The notes: generated from the letters alone by a model not told the origin. A DNA stretch of 64,000 nucleotides from Hydrogenophaga crassostreae (GCF_001761385.1 NZ_CP017476.1:1291501-1355500), one strand, 5' to 3'; positions 45,802-55,738 are shown, counted from the stretch's first letter. A program made the numbers and translations.

Positions 45802-48084
45802 TCAACCGATGGCGGCCAACACTTCCTCGGCCGTGGCCGGTGCATTCATGAGGTGGGGGTCACCACCTGCCTGCGCCACGGCATCGCGCAGCGCTTCAAA
45901 CACGCTGATCGCCAGCATGAATGGCGGCTCGCCCACGGCCTTGCTGCCGTACACGTTGTCTTCGCGGTTCGGTTCGGGCCAGAGATCCACCCGGAAGTGG
46001 GCGGGAACGTCGCCGGTGGCCGGAATTTTGTAGGTACTGGGGGCGTGGGTCGAAAGCAGGCCTTTGTCGTTCCAGACCAGTTGCTCGGTGGTCAGCCAGC
46101 CCATGCCCTGCACGAAGCCGCCTTCGATCTGGCCAATGTCGATGGCCGGGTTGATGCTGCGGCCAACGTCGTGAAGGATGTCAACCTTGAGCAAGCGGCT
46201 CTCGCCGGTGAGCGTGTCAATGGCCACTTCGCTGCAGGCGGCGCCGTAGGCAAAGTAATAGAACGGGCGGCCGGTGAGCGTGGTTTTGTCATAGTGGATC
46301 TTGGGCGTTCGGTAAAAGCCGTCGCTCCAGAGCTGGATGCGGTTGGCGTAGGCCGCACCGACCACGTCTTCAAACCGGCGGGTGGTCACCTCGGTCAAAA
46401 CCTGCCCATTCTGGAACCGGACCGCACCAGCGCCCACGCCGTCCAGCCCTGCCACGAAAGCGGCGAGGTTGTCCCGCACGTGTCGGGCTGCAAATTGCGC
46501 TGCGCGGCCGTTCAGGTCGGTACCGGCCGAGGCCGCAGTGGCACTGGCATTGGGGATTTTGCTGGTATCGGCGGCTGTGCTCATGACCCGTTCAAACGGC
46601 ACGCCCAGTTCATCGGCCACGATCTGCGCCACCTTGGTGTTCAGCCCCTGGCCCATTTCCGTGCCACCGTGGTTCACCATCACGCTGCCATCGGTGTACA
46701 CGTGCACCAGGGCGCCTGCCTGGTTGAACAGCGTGGCCGTGAAGCTGATGCCGAACTTCACGGGTGTCAGCGCCAGGCCACGCTTGATGACAGGGCTGCG
46801 GGTATTCCATTCGGCGATCTGTTCGCGCCGCTCGCGGTAGCCGCTGGAGAGTGCCAGTTGCGAAAGCATGGGCTCCAGAATGTTGTCTTCTACCTTCATC
46901 TGGTAGTGGGTGACGTTGCGCTCCTCGATGCCATACAGGTTGCGCAGCCGTACATCGAAAGGGTCCAGATTGAGCACGCTTGCGATGTCACTCAGAATGC
47001 GCTCGATCACGATCACGCCCTGTGGCCCGCCGAAGCCACGGAACGCGGTGTGGCTTTGGGTATTTGTCTTGCAGCGGTAACTGGCAATGGCCACGTCTTC
47101 CAGGAAGTAGGCGTTGTCGGCGTGAAAAACAGCACGGTCTGCCACAGGGCCCGACAGGTCGGCGCTGAAGCCACAGTTGGCCAGCATCTCCAGCTCCAGT
47201 CCACTCAGCAGGCCTGTCGCATCAAACCCTGCGCGGTAGTGGTAGGCAAAGGGGTGGCGCTTGCCTGTGATCAGAAAATCGTCGTCGCGATCGAGCCGGA
47301 GTTTGACCGGGCATTGCAGCTTGTTCGCTGCGACTGCCGCCCACACGGCCAGGTGTCCCGCCTGCGTTTCTTTGCCGCCAAATCCGCCGCCCATGCGCCG
47401 GCATTCAACGGTCACGGCGTGGCTGGCGATGCCGAGCGCGTGGCCCACCCAGTGCTGCACCTCGCCCGGGTGCTGGGTGCTGCTGTAGATCCACCACTGC
47501 TGCTGCTCCAGTGGCAACACATAGGCGATCTGGCCTTCCAGATAAAAATGCTCCTGGCCGCCGACTTCAAAGTGGCCTTCGATCGTGTGGGGTGCACGCT
47601 TCAAGGCGGCCTTTGCATCGCCGCGCTTCACGTGCACCTCGGGCAATACGTAGTGCTCCAGCGCGTGGGCTTCATGCACGCTGAGCACGGCGGGCAGTGG
47701 CTCGATGTCGAGCTTGACCAAACGCGCTGCGCGCCGCGCCGTCATCACATCGTCGGCCACCACCAAGGCCACAACCTGTCCCACGAACTGCACCGTGTCG
47801 AGTGCAAAAACCGGTTCGTCGTGGCCGAAGGCGGCCAGGGTGGTGTCGCCTGGAACGTCGCTCGCGTCGATCACGGCGCGCACGCCGGGCAGCGCCAGCG
47901 CGGCGGATGCATCGAGCTTGCGCAAAATACCATGGGCAACGGGCGAGCAGACCGGCGCGGCATGCAGCGTGCCGCGCACTTCGGCGATGTCGTCAACATA
48001 GTGCGCCCGGCCGGCGACCTGGGCGCGTGCGCTTTCATGGAAACGGGAGTGGCCCGCAGCTCGGGGGAATGTGGGTTCGGTCAT
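45802..48084 (-). CDS. xdhB: Xanthine dehydrogenase, molybdopterin-binding subunit XdhB
   Basis: 760 aa from the ATG at 48084, which overlaps the xdhA stop as ATGA. Active-site segments of XDH are present: MGGGFGGKETQ (molybdopterin contact), TAFRGFGGPQG with the substrate-binding Arg, GGTEMGQGLNTK, and the catalytic Glu in GSKAVGEPPFM. With XdhA it oxidises hypoxanthine and xanthine to urate. The insertion chaperone gene xdhC is not found nearby. Confidence 0.94.
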   Translation of the reverse strand: MTEPTFPRAAGHSRFHESARAQVAGRAHYVDDIAEVRGTLHAAPVCSPVAHGILRKLDASAALALPGVRAVIDASDVPGDTTLAAFGHDEPVFALDTVQFVGQVVALVVADDVMTARRAARLVKLDIEPLPAVLSVHEAHALEHYVLPEVHVKRGDAKAALKRAPHTIEGHFEVGGQEHFYLEGQIAYVLPLEQQQWWIYSSTQHPGEVQHWVGHALGIASHAVTVECRRMGGGFGGKETQAGHLAVWAAVAANKLQCPVKLRLDRDDDFLITGKRHPFAYHYRAGFDATGLLSGLELEMLANCGFSADLSGPVADRAVFHADNAYFLEDVAIASYRCKTNTQSHTAFRGFGGPQGVIVIERILSDIASVLNLDPFDVRLRNLYGIEERNVTHYQMKVEDNILEPMLSQLALSSGYRERREQIAEWNTRSPVIKRGLALTPVKFGISFTATLFNQAGALVHVYTDGSVMVNHGGTEMGQGLNTKVAQIVADELGVPFERVMSTAADTSKIPNASATAASAGTDLNGRAAQFAARHVRDNLAAFVAGLDGVGAGAVRFQNGQVLTEVTTRRFEDVVGAAYANRIQLWSDGFYRTPKIHYDKTTLTGRPFYYFAYGAACSEVAIDTLTGESRLLKVDILHDVGRSINPAIDIGQIEGGFVQGMGWLTTEQLVWNDKGLLSTHAPSTYKIPATGDVPAHFRVDLWPEPNREDNVYGSKAVGEPPFMLAISVFEALRDAVAQAGGDPHLMNAPATAEEVLAAIG

Positions 48085-49607
48085 GCCAGGGCCTCCACAG
48101 AATTCAAGCTCTCCAGGTTGATGGCGGTTGTACCCTGGCTTTCCAGCCAGAAGCGCTGCAGCAGGTTGCCCAGAACCGTCTGGCGGTAGTTTGCGCTGGC
48201 GCGCATGTCGGAGATGGGTTGGAACTCGCTGCGCAACGCGGCTTGTGCGGCCATCACGGTGTCGGCGTTCCATGGCTGGCCAAGAAGGGCCGCTTCGGTT
48301 TGCCTGGCGCGAACAGGTGTGGCAGCCACGCCGCCGGCGCCGATGGACACCTGCTGAACCATCCCGTCTTGGATGGTCATCTGTATCGCCAGACAGACAG
48401 CCGAAATGTCGTCATCGAAACGCTTGCTGATCTTGTAGACTTTTTCCAAAGCACCCCCGACGGGACGCGGCACCTTGATCCAGGCCAGCAGTTCATCCGG
48501 GCGCATCACGTTGGTGCGGTAGCCGGTATAGAGGTCTTCCAGCCGAAGCTCGCGGTGAACCGCTTCGCCGCCTTGTCCGGATGTTCTCCAGCGCATCAGC
48601 ACCACGCTGGCACCCAGCGCGATGAGCAGTGGCATGGAGTCACCAATTGGCGATCCATTGGCCACATTGCCGCCCAACGTACCCGAGTTGCGCACGGGCA
48701 AGCCGGCAAAGCGGCGGCTGAAGCTCAGCAACTGGGGGCGCTCTTTCACCAGAGCAGTGAAAGCCTGGGTGAGCGACACAGCGGCGCCAATCGCGATGTG
48801 GTTCGGGTAGGTTTCCACCCGACGCAGCTCGCGCGCCGCGGTCACGTCAATCACCTGCTCGAATTTGCGGTGGTGTTTGGTGACCCACAAACCCACATCG
48901 GTGCAGCCTGCCACCAGCTGGGCCTTGGGGTGCAGAGCCCGGGCTTGCAGCAGGGCATGGAGCGAAGTGGGGCGCAGGTAGTTTGCATCGCCCTCGATGG
49001 AGGGTGCTTTGCCCTTGATGCTTTTTAACGCCTGGACGGTGGCCGGCTCATCGACCACACATTCGGCGGGCAGCGGCACGCCCCCCATCGTGACCGCGGC
49101 CTCAAGAATGGGCCGGTACCCCGTGCAGCGGCACAGGTTGCCCGAGAGATCGGCCTGGGCACTTTCGCGCGTGATGCCTTGCCCGCCGGGGTTGTTCTGG
49201 TACATGCCAAACAGGCTCATCACAAACCCGGGGGTGCAAAAGCCGCATTGGCTGCCATGGTTTTGCACCAGGGCCTCCTGGCAGGGGTGCAACCCTGATG
49301 ACCCGGTGCTGGCGATCGATGGTGCGGCGATGTCGTCGGCGGTCCATACCGCCATGCCATTGACCGAATGCGCCAGGCGAATACAGCTGTTGATGGCTTT
49401 GTATTCCAGTTGACCGTTGACCGCTTCGGCCAAAACCACTGTGCAGGCGCCACAGTCACCTTCCCCGCAACCTTCTTTGGTGGCCTTGAGGTTGAGATCG
49501 TCGCGCAAGACCTGCAGCAGCGTGCGGTCGGGTGGTACATTGCGCAGCGCCACCGGGGCCCCTCGGTGCAAAAAACTCAGGGTTTGTGCTGATTTTTGAG
49601 ACTTCAT
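48081..49607 (-). CDS. xdhA: Xanthine dehydrogenase small subunit XdhA (2Fe-2S and FAD)
   Basis: 508 aa from the ATG at 49607. The first plant-type 2Fe-2S cluster is at KEGCGEGDCGACTV, the second at CGFCTPGFVM and LSGNLCRCTGYRP. The FAD domain begins near residue 190 (LVAGCTDVGLWVTKHHR; LGGNVANGSPIGDSMP) and ends with the CO-dehydrogenase flavoprotein C-terminal fold. It passes electrons from XdhB to NAD. Divergent from the LysR gene at 49703. Confidence 0.94.
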   Translation of the reverse strand: MKSQKSAQTLSFLHRGAPVALRNVPPDRTLLQVLRDDLNLKATKEGCGEGDCGACTVVLAEAVNGQLEYKAINSCIRLAHSVNGMAVWTADDIAAPSIASTGSSGLHPCQEALVQNHGSQCGFCTPGFVMSLFGMYQNNPGGQGITRESAQADLSGNLCRCTGYRPILEAAVTMGGVPLPAECVVDEPATVQALKSIKGKAPSIEGDANYLRPTSLHALLQARALHPKAQLVAGCTDVGLWVTKHHRKFEQVIDVTAARELRRVETYPNHIAIGAAVSLTQAFTALVKERPQLLSFSRRFAGLPVRNSGTLGGNVANGSPIGDSMPLLIALGASVVLMRWRTSGQGGEAVHRELRLEDLYTGYRTNVMRPDELLAWIKVPRPVGGALEKVYKISKRFDDDISAVCLAIQMTIQDGMVQQVSIGAGGVAATPVRARQTEAALLGQPWNADTVMAAQAALRSEFQPISDMRASANYRQTVLGNLLQRFWLESQGTTAINLESLNSVEALA

Positions 49608-49641
49608 GTGCGCCAGCATAGCCCGCAAGTGGCTGGCACAA

Positions 49642-49659
49642 CATATGCTCTACCGTATG
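49642..49659. promoter_or_regulatory. Candidate LysR operator between xdhA and its regulator
   Basis: CATATG (49642-49647) and CGTATG (49654-49659) form an imperfect inverted repeat with a six-base centre, and a further half-site-like CGTATATG lies at about 49685. The place, in the 95-base divergent gap, suits a LysR T-N11-A type site. Confidence 0.4.
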
Positions 49660-49702
49660 GGCAAAATGTTCTCCTCGCCATTTTCGTATATGCCAGGGTG
49701 AT

Positions 49703-50659
49703 ATGAAATACATGTCAATGTTCGACAAAATTGACTTGCACCTGATTCGCGTGCTGCACACGGTCCTGACCGAGCGCAGCGTATCGCGTGCTGCACTGCG
49801 CCTGGGCATGTACCAGCCTGCGGTGAGTGCGGCGCTGAAGCGGCTGCGTGAGCTGGCTGGTGATCCCTTATTGGTGCGTTCGGGTTCGGGAATGGTGCCC
49901 ACCGAGGCGGGACTGCGCATGGTGGAGCCTGCCGCCCACATCTTGCGGTCGGCCGAAATGCTGTTCTCGGACGCCCGCAGTTTTGACCCGGCTGCCACTG
50001 CCCATACCTTCAGTCTGGCCGCAAGTGATTACCTTGATCCCGTTTTTCTGCCCCAGCTGGTGGCCCAGCTCAAATCGCAGGCACCCGGGTGCAGGATCGA
50101 CATCTTTCCATTGTCGGCCGATGCCGACTACCGCCACCAGCTGGCACAGGGTCAGGTCGATGTGGTGATCGGCAACTGGCTCAAGCCCCCCGATGATTTG
50201 CATTTGGGACGCCTCTTTGGCGACGAGGTGGTGAGCCTGGTGGCCAACCACCATCCGTCGGTCAAGCGTGGCTGGGATACGGAAGCCTGGCTGGCGGTGG
50301 ACCATATCGCTCCCATGCCGACCCATCCTGGCGCGCGGGGTGTGATCGACGATCACCTGGCGAGCCAGGGCCTGATGCGCAATGTGGTGGCGCGATGCCC
50401 CCATTTCGGCCAGATCCCGGCCATGGTGGCCGAGAGCCTGCTGGTGTTGACCACCGGGCGCCACTACTGCGAACGGTTTCTTGACCATTTGCCGGTTCAG
50501 ATTTTGCCCTGCCCGGTGCAGTTTCCCCGCATGATGTATTACCAGTTGTGGCACGAGCGCACCCATTCGTCGGCCGCTGGCCGCTGGTTGCGCGAGCAAA
50601 TCAAGGCTGTTGCCGCCGCACTGCGCAAAGCCGACCCCGAAGCCTTTGCCGCTGCCTGA
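49703..50659 (+). CDS. LysR-family transcriptional regulator of the purine genes
   Basis: 318 aa. HTH at 10-70 (LHTVLTERSVSRAALRLGMY, QPAVSAALKRLRELAGDPLL), then the effector domain. Nested ATGs at 49703, 49712 and 49718 make the exact start uncertain. It is divergent from xdhAB and 17 bases upstream of the BMP-type ABC operon, so it is well placed to sense a purine or its product and control both sides. Confidence 0.88.
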   Translation: MKYMSMFDKIDLHLIRVLHTVLTERSVSRAALRLGMYQPAVSAALKRLRELAGDPLLVRSGSGMVPTEAGLRMVEPAAHILRSAEMLFSDARSFDPAATAHTFSLAASDYLDPVFLPQLVAQLKSQAPGCRIDIFPLSADADYRHQLAQGQVDVVIGNWLKPPDDLHLGRLFGDEVVSLVANHHPSVKRGWDTEAWLAVDHIAPMPTHPGARGVIDDHLASQGLMRNVVARCPHFGQIPAMVAESLLVLTTGRHYCERFLDHLPVQILPCPVQFPRMMYYQLWHERTHSSAAGRWLREQIKAVAAALRKADPEAFAAA

Positions 50660-50676
50660 ACCTGAAAGCCGCCTGC

Positions 50677-52227
50677 ATGACCACGCCAAGACTTCAACTC
50701 ACCAAGATCACCAAGCGCTACCCCGGTGTGATCGCCAACCAGGCGGTCTCCCTGCAGGTCATGCCGGGCGAGATCCATGCCGTGCTGGGCGAAAACGGGG
50801 CGGGCAAATCGACGCTGATGAAAATCATCTATGGCTCGGTCAAACCCGACGAGGGTACGGTGGCGTTCAATGGGCGCGAAGTGCATGTGCGCAACCCGCA
50901 AGAGGCGCGGGCCCTGGGCATCAGCATGGTGTTTCAACACTTCAGTCTGTTCGAGACGCTCACCGTGGCGGAAAACGTGTGGCTTGGGCTGGACAAGTCG
51001 CTGAGCCTGCCCGAGGTGAGCGCGAGCATCACCGGAAAAGCCGCAGAGTATGGGCTCGACATCGACCCTGCACGCCCGGTGCACACGCTTTCGGTGGGTG
51101 AAATGCAGCGGGTGGAAATCATCCGGGCCCTGCTCACAGGTCCCCAGCTTTTGATCCTCGACGAACCCACCTCGGTGCTCACGCCGCAAGCGGTTGACAA
51201 GCTCTTTGTCGTCTTGCGCAAGCTGGCCTCGGAAGGCTGCAGCATTCTCTACATCAGTCACAAGCTGCACGAAATTCGCGCACTGTGCAACGCCTGTACG
51301 GTGCTGCGTGGAGGCAAGGTCACCGGTGTTTGTGACCCAAGGCAAGAGAGCAATGCCTCGCTTTCGCGCCTGATGATCGGGGCCGAGCCCGCCGCGCTGG
51401 AAGTGCGCGAGGTGAAGACGGGAGCGGTGGTGCTCAATGTGCAGCGTTTGAGCATGACCAGTGGCGACCCGTTCGGCACCGATCTGCATGCAATCGCGTT
51501 AAGCGTACGCGCGGGAGAGGTGGTGGGCATTGCCGGGGTATCGGGCAACGGCCAAAGCGAACTGTTGTTTGCGCTCTCTGGCGAAGACCGGGGGGCACCC
51601 GTGGGCAGTATTCAGGTAGGCGGCAAGGAGGCTTCTCAACTGTCGCCAGGCAAGCGGCGCAAACTGGGGTTGCACTTTGTGCCAGAAGAGCGCCTGGGGC
51701 GCGGCGCAGTGCCCACGCTTTCATTGGCGCAAAACTTGTTGCTCACCCGGCGCGATGCCGTGGGTGCAGGTGGCTGGCTGGGCCTCAAGACGCTCAAAGC
51801 GCAAGCGGTGGAAATCATCGGGCAATACAACGTCAAGGCCAATGGGCCAGCCGCTGCGGCCAAATCGCTCTCTGGGGGCAATTTGCAGAAATTCATTGTG
51901 GGGCGCGAAATTGAGGCCAAACCCACGTTGCTTATCGTGAGTCAGCCCACCTGGGGTGTTGATGTGGGTGCTTCTGCGCAGATTCGCGGTGAAATGCTGG
52001 CCCTGCGCGATGCGGGTTGCGCGGTGCTGGTGGTGAGCGAAGAGCTAGACGAACTGTTTGAGATTTGCGATCGCATGCATGTGATCGCCAAAGGGCGCCT
52101 GTCGCCCAGCCTTGACAGGGCAGACGCCACCATCGAGAAGATTGGTGAATGGATGTCGGGCTTGTGGGATGACGCGCCAGACCATCATGGAAACCAGGTA
52201 AAGGAGCGCGTCGATGCTGCGACTTGA
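50677..52227 (+). CDS. BMP-family (purine/nucleoside) ABC transporter ATP-binding protein
   Basis: 516 aa with two ATPase halves, like sugar-type ABC importers. Half 1 has Walker A GENGAGKST (near 39-47), signature LSVGEMQRVEI and Walker B LLILDEPTSVLT. Half 2 has the degenerate Walker A GVSGNGQSE and signature LSGGNLQK, with SQPTWGVD in place of the usual Walker B acidic pair. The overlap of 14 bases with the first permease indicates one operon. With the BMP binding protein it imports purine bases or nucleosides. Confidence 0.92.
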   Translation: MTTPRLQLTKITKRYPGVIANQAVSLQVMPGEIHAVLGENGAGKSTLMKIIYGSVKPDEGTVAFNGREVHVRNPQEARALGISMVFQHFSLFETLTVAENVWLGLDKSLSLPEVSASITGKAAEYGLDIDPARPVHTLSVGEMQRVEIIRALLTGPQLLILDEPTSVLTPQAVDKLFVVLRKLASEGCSILYISHKLHEIRALCNACTVLRGGKVTGVCDPRQESNASLSRLMIGAEPAALEVREVKTGAVVLNVQRLSMTSGDPFGTDLHAIALSVRAGEVVGIAGVSGNGQSELLFALSGEDRGAPVGSIQVGGKEASQLSPGKRRKLGLHFVPEERLGRGAVPTLSLAQNLLLTRRDAVGAGGWLGLKTLKAQAVEIIGQYNVKANGPAAAAKSLSGGNLQKFIVGREIEAKPTLLIVSQPTWGVDVGASAQIRGEMLALRDAGCAVLVVSEELDELFEICDRMHVIAKGRLSPSLDRADATIEKIGEWMSGLWDDAPDHHGNQVKERVDAAT

Positions 52228-53269
52228 AGTTCGTCCCCAGCCTTCCGTTCGCTGGGGCTATGCCTCGCCGGTGCTCGCGCTAGCGATCACCGTGTTGATC
52301 GGTGTGATGCTGTTCGTGATGCTGGGCAAGGATCCGGTGCGTGGTCTGGAGGTGTTTTTCTGGGAACCGATCAAGAGCGCATATGCCTTGTCTGAGCTGA
52401 TGGTCAAGGCCACGCCGCTGCTCATCATTGCACTGGGCCTGGCGGTGTGCTTTCGATCCAACGTGTGGAACATTGGCGCGGAAGGGCAATACGTGATCGG
52501 GGCCATCTGCGCTTCGGGCGTGGCCCTGATGGCCGGGCCAGACACCAGCCGCTGGATCGTGGTGGCCATCGTCCTGGCGGGTGTGGCCGGCGGTATGGTG
52601 TGGGCAGGCATCACGGCGCTGCTGCGCGACCGTTTCAACGCCAATGAAATTCTGGTCAGCCTGATGCTGGTGTATGTGGCAATCCAGGTATTGAACTACC
52701 TGGTGTACGGCCCCTGGAAAGACCCGAACGGCTACAACTTTCCCCAGTCCAAAACGTTCGAAGCGGTCACCCAGGTCCCCAAACTGATGCAAGGCTCCCG
52801 CATCAACGTCGGTCTACTGCTGGCACTGGCCGGTGTGGGCGCGGTGTGGGTGTTTTTGTTTCGCACCTATGCGGGCTTCGCCCAGGTTGTCGGCGGCCTG
52901 GCGCCGGCCGCTGCGCGGTACGCCGGATTTTCATCGCGCAGTGCCTTGTGGATCGCTCTGTTGACATCGGGTGGGGCAGCGGGACTGGCGGCTTCGCTGG
53001 AGGTCGCCGGGCCGATTGGCCAGCTCACGCCCTATGTTCCCGTGGGCTACGGCTTCGCCGCCATCATCGTGGCTTTTGTGGGCCGGCTGAATCCGGTCGG
53101 TATTGTGTTTTCGGCGATTCTGATGAGCATGTTTTACATCGGCGGCGAGCTGGCGCAATCGCGCCTTGGCTTGCCCAAATCGATCACGGGCGTCTTCCAG
53201 GGCCTGTTGCTGTTTGCCTTGCTGGCTTGCGACACGATGATCGCCTATCGAATTGTCTGGAAGAAATGA
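52214..53269 (+). CDS. BMP-type ABC transporter permease 1
   Basis: 351 aa with nine or ten membrane segments. LGLAVCFRSNVWNIGAEGQY near 74-93 is the conserved cytoplasmic coupling motif of this permease class (NIGAEGQ). It pairs with the second permease at 53381 in the importer. Confidence 0.92.
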   Translation: MLRLEVRPQPSVRWGYASPVLALAITVLIGVMLFVMLGKDPVRGLEVFFWEPIKSAYALSELMVKATPLLIIALGLAVCFRSNVWNIGAEGQYVIGAICASGVALMAGPDTSRWIVVAIVLAGVAGGMVWAGITALLRDRFNANEILVSLMLVYVAIQVLNYLVYGPWKDPNGYNFPQSKTFEAVTQVPKLMQGSRINVGLLLALAGVGAVWVFLFRTYAGFAQVVGGLAPAAARYAGFSSRSALWIALLTSGGAAGLAASLEVAGPIGQLTPYVPVGYGFAAIIVAFVGRLNPVGIVFSAILMSMFYIGGELAQSRLGLPKSITGVFQGLLLFALLACDTMIAYRIVWKK

Positions 53270-53295
53270 ACGCTCCCATGCTCCACCGCTGTGCG

Positions 53296-53320
53296 GGTCG
53301 CTGCCCCCCAAGGGGGCTGG
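53296..53320. repeat. Intergenic GC-rich hairpin repeat, copy 1
   Basis: GCCCCC-CAA-GGGGGC (53303-53317) after GGGTCGCT. A similar CCCCC-TCAA-GGGGG unit stands at 55603, also just after a gene of this operon. Such elements are widespread between genes in Comamonadaceae, as I recall. Confidence 0.55.
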
Positions 53321-53380
53321 TCTGGCCCGGGACCGTTTCATCGCTTGATCTGAGTGCGTCCAACAAGGAAGGTATCTGAC

Positions 53381-54301
53381 ATGGAATCCATTGCACTTCT
53401 GATCGGCGCTTCGCTCAATGCGGGCACTGTTCTGGCCATCGCTTCGCTCGGCCTGTTGATCAACGAAAAATCGGGCATCGTCAACCTGGGGGCCGAAGGC
53501 ATGATGCTGTGCGCGGCGCTGGCTGGCTTTGCGGTCACGGTGAAAACCGGCAGCACCCTGGCCGGTTTTGGTGCAGGCATGGCTGTGGGGGCCCTGCTGG
53601 CGGGCGTCTTTGGCGTGCTCGTGATCTGGCTCAACACCAACCAATACGCCACCGGCCTGGCGCTCACCCTGTTTGGCGCCGGCTTCTCCGCTTTTGCGGG
53701 TACCGGCTTTGTGAAGGCCCAGTTGCCTGCGTCGCTTGACTACACCTTGCCGGTGCTGTCTGACTTGCCGGTGCTCGGCCCAATGCTGTTTCGCCACCAT
53801 CCCATGGTCTATGTGTGCGTGGCGCTGACGTTTGGCCTGATCTGGTTTTTGTACCGGACCCGTGCCGGTCTGGTGCTGCGCAGCGTGGGTGAAAGCCCGG
53901 AGTCGGCGCATGCGCTGGGTTACCCGGTGCGCCGCATCCGCTTGATGGCGGTGATGGCCGGTGGCGCTCTGTGCGGGCTGGCGGGCGCCTATGTGTCGGT
54001 GGTGTACACGCCGCTGTGGGTTGAGGGCATGACGGCCGGCAAAGGCTGGATTGCGCTGGCGCTCACCACCTTCGCCACCTGGCGTCCGGCCCGTGTATTG
54101 CTGGGTGCCTATCTGTTTGGCTTTGTCACCATGCTGCAGTTTCACCTGCAAGGTGCGGGCGTCAACGTGCCGAGCCAGTTCTTGACCATGATGCCGTACC
54201 TCGCCACCATCGTGGTCCTCGTCCTGATTTCGCGCAACCCGACCTGGATCCGAATCAATATGCCCAGCTCGATTGGAAAGCCTTTCTATCCAGGATCATG
54301 A
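53381..54301 (+). CDS. BMP-type ABC transporter permease 2
   Basis: 306 aa from the ATG at 53381. SLGLLINEKSGIVNLGAEGM near 24-43 is the coupling motif (NLGAEG), matching the first permease's NIGAEG. About eight membrane segments. A 110-base spacer with a hairpin repeat separates it from permease 1, which is longer than the other gaps in the operon. Confidence 0.92.
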   Translation: MESIALLIGASLNAGTVLAIASLGLLINEKSGIVNLGAEGMMLCAALAGFAVTVKTGSTLAGFGAGMAVGALLAGVFGVLVIWLNTNQYATGLALTLFGAGFSAFAGTGFVKAQLPASLDYTLPVLSDLPVLGPMLFRHHPMVYVCVALTFGLIWFLYRTRAGLVLRSVGESPESAHALGYPVRRIRLMAVMAGGALCGLAGAYVSVVYTPLWVEGMTAGKGWIALALTTFATWRPARVLLGAYLFGFVTMLQFHLQGAGVNVPSQFLTMMPYLATIVVLVLISRNPTWIRINMPSSIGKPFYPGS

Positions 54302-54424
54302 CCACGGGCCCCGAAGTCGCACGGCTGCGCGGACCCGTTTTCATCTCCGTTGTTCGGGCCCCTTTCGGTTAGATAATTCACTGTTCGCCCTTTTCATTCA
54401 CCCACTCTCCAACAAGAGGATTCC

Positions 54425-55570
54425 ATGACAGATTTGAACAAACGTTCCCTGATCAAGGCTGCTGCGCTGAGCGCACTGGCCAGTGCTGCGCTGATGGGCT
54501 GCGGCAAAAAGGATGAGGCGCCTGCGGAGCCTGCGCCTGCAGCGGCTGTTGCTGAAGCGCCCAAGGCTGAGCCGATGAAAATCGCGTTTGCCTACATTGG
54601 CCCTGTGGGCGATGGCGGCTGGACGTTCGCGCACGACAACGCGCGCAAAGCGGTGGAAGCCGAATTTGGCGACAAGATCGTCACCAGCTTCGTCGAAGGG
54701 GTGCCTGAAGGTCCGGACTCCGAACGTGTTCTGCGTGACATGGCGTCCCAAGGCAACAAGATGGTGTTCGGCACCACGTTTGGCTACATGGAGCCCATGC
54801 TCAAAGTGGCCGCCGACTTCCCCGATGTGAAGTTTGAGCACGCCACTGGCTACAAAACCGCGGCCAACATGCGCACCTACGACAGCCGTACCTACGAAGG
54901 CGCGTACATGGCTGGCGTGATCGCCGGCTCCATGACCAAGACCAACACATTGGGCGTGGTGGCATCGGTGCCAATTCCTGAGGTGATCCGCAACATCAAC
55001 AGCTTCACCCTGGGCGCGCAATCGGTCAATCCCAAGATCTCGACCAAAGTGGTCTGGGTGAACGCCTGGTTCGATCCACCGAAAGAAACCGAAGCCGCCA
55101 CGTCGCTGATCAACGGCGGCGCCGACATCCTGTTCCAGAACACCGATTCGCCGGCCGTGCTCAAGACGGCTGAGGAAAAGGGCAAGCGCGCGTTCGGCTG
55201 GGATTCCGACATGACCGCCTATGGCCCCAAGGCTCACCTGGGTTCGGCCGTCATCAACTGGGCGCCTTACTACAAGAAGGCCGTGGGTGATGCATTGAAC
55301 GGCACCTGGACCACCGGCGGCATCTGGTGGGGCGTGAAAGAAGGCGCGATCGACATGGTGTCCATCGCCGAAGACGTGCCGGCTGAAGCCAAAGCCAAGG
55401 TGGACGAGGTCAAGGCCGGCCTGAAAGACGGCAGTTTCTCCATCTGGAAGGGCCCGATCTTGGGTCAGGATGGCAAGGAAGTGCTGGCCGATGGCGCCGT
55501 CGCAGATGATGCCTTCCTCGGTGGCGTGAAGTTCTATGTCAAGGGCGTTGAAGGCAACGTGCCTAACTGA
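54425..55570 (+). CDS. BMP-family ABC substrate-binding lipoprotein
   Basis: 381 aa. The signal peptide ends in the lipobox LMGC (Cys26), followed by an Ala/Pro/Glu-rich tether to about residue 48. The BMP/PnrA-like domain starts at MKIAFAYIGPVGDGGWTFAH and includes FGTTFGYMEPM, GAYMAGVIAGSMTKTN and FQNTDSPAVL. The family binds nucleosides or purine bases. The context (adenine deaminase, xanthine dehydrogenase) favours purines. Confidence 0.92.
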   Translation: MTDLNKRSLIKAAALSALASAALMGCGKKDEAPAEPAPAAAVAEAPKAEPMKIAFAYIGPVGDGGWTFAHDNARKAVEAEFGDKIVTSFVEGVPEGPDSERVLRDMASQGNKMVFGTTFGYMEPMLKVAADFPDVKFEHATGYKTAANMRTYDSRTYEGAYMAGVIAGSMTKTNTLGVVASVPIPEVIRNINSFTLGAQSVNPKISTKVVWVNAWFDPPKETEAATSLINGGADILFQNTDSPAVLKTAEEKGKRAFGWDSDMTAYGPKAHLGSAVINWAPYYKKAVGDALNGTWTTGGIWWGVKEGAIDMVSIAEDVPAEAKAKVDEVKAGLKDGSFSIWKGPILGQDGKEVLADGAVADDAFLGGVKFYVKGVEGNVPN

Positions 55571-55584
55571 GCCCACTCCTGCGC

Positions 55585-55616
55585 CGCGCCTTTGGCGCGT
55601 CACCCCCTCAAGGGGG
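55585..55616. repeat. Intergenic GC-rich hairpin repeat, copy 2
   Basis: Two adjacent hairpins: CGCGCC-TTT-GGCGCG (55585-55599) and CCCCC-TCAA-GGGGG (55603-55616). The second resembles the unit at 53303. They sit right after the binding-protein gene and may stabilise or punctuate its transcript. Confidence 0.55.
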
Positions 55617-55706
55617 CGGCACTGGCAGGCTGGCAAAGCCGGACCTGCGGTGCCCTGGGTTGACTTCCCTTCGTTGGCTTGCTTGATGAGTCTGCGAAGG
55701 GCTTAG

Positions 55707-55738
55707 AAAAAAGCCGCTGCGGTTGCAGCGGCTTTTTT
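55707..55738 (+). terminator. Intrinsic terminator between the binding-protein and Rieske genes
   Basis: AAAAAAGCCGCTGC (55707-55720) pairs with GCAGCGGCTTTTTT (55725-55738) across a GGTT loop. Only 29 bases separate it from the next ATG. It should end most transcripts from the ABC operon. Confidence 0.9.

Noticed and set aside
45697..48189. 830-codon open frame on the plus strand
   Set aside because: It is antisense to xdhB, shows no domain motifs and reflects the high GC content; the minus-strand gene has all expected active-site motifs.
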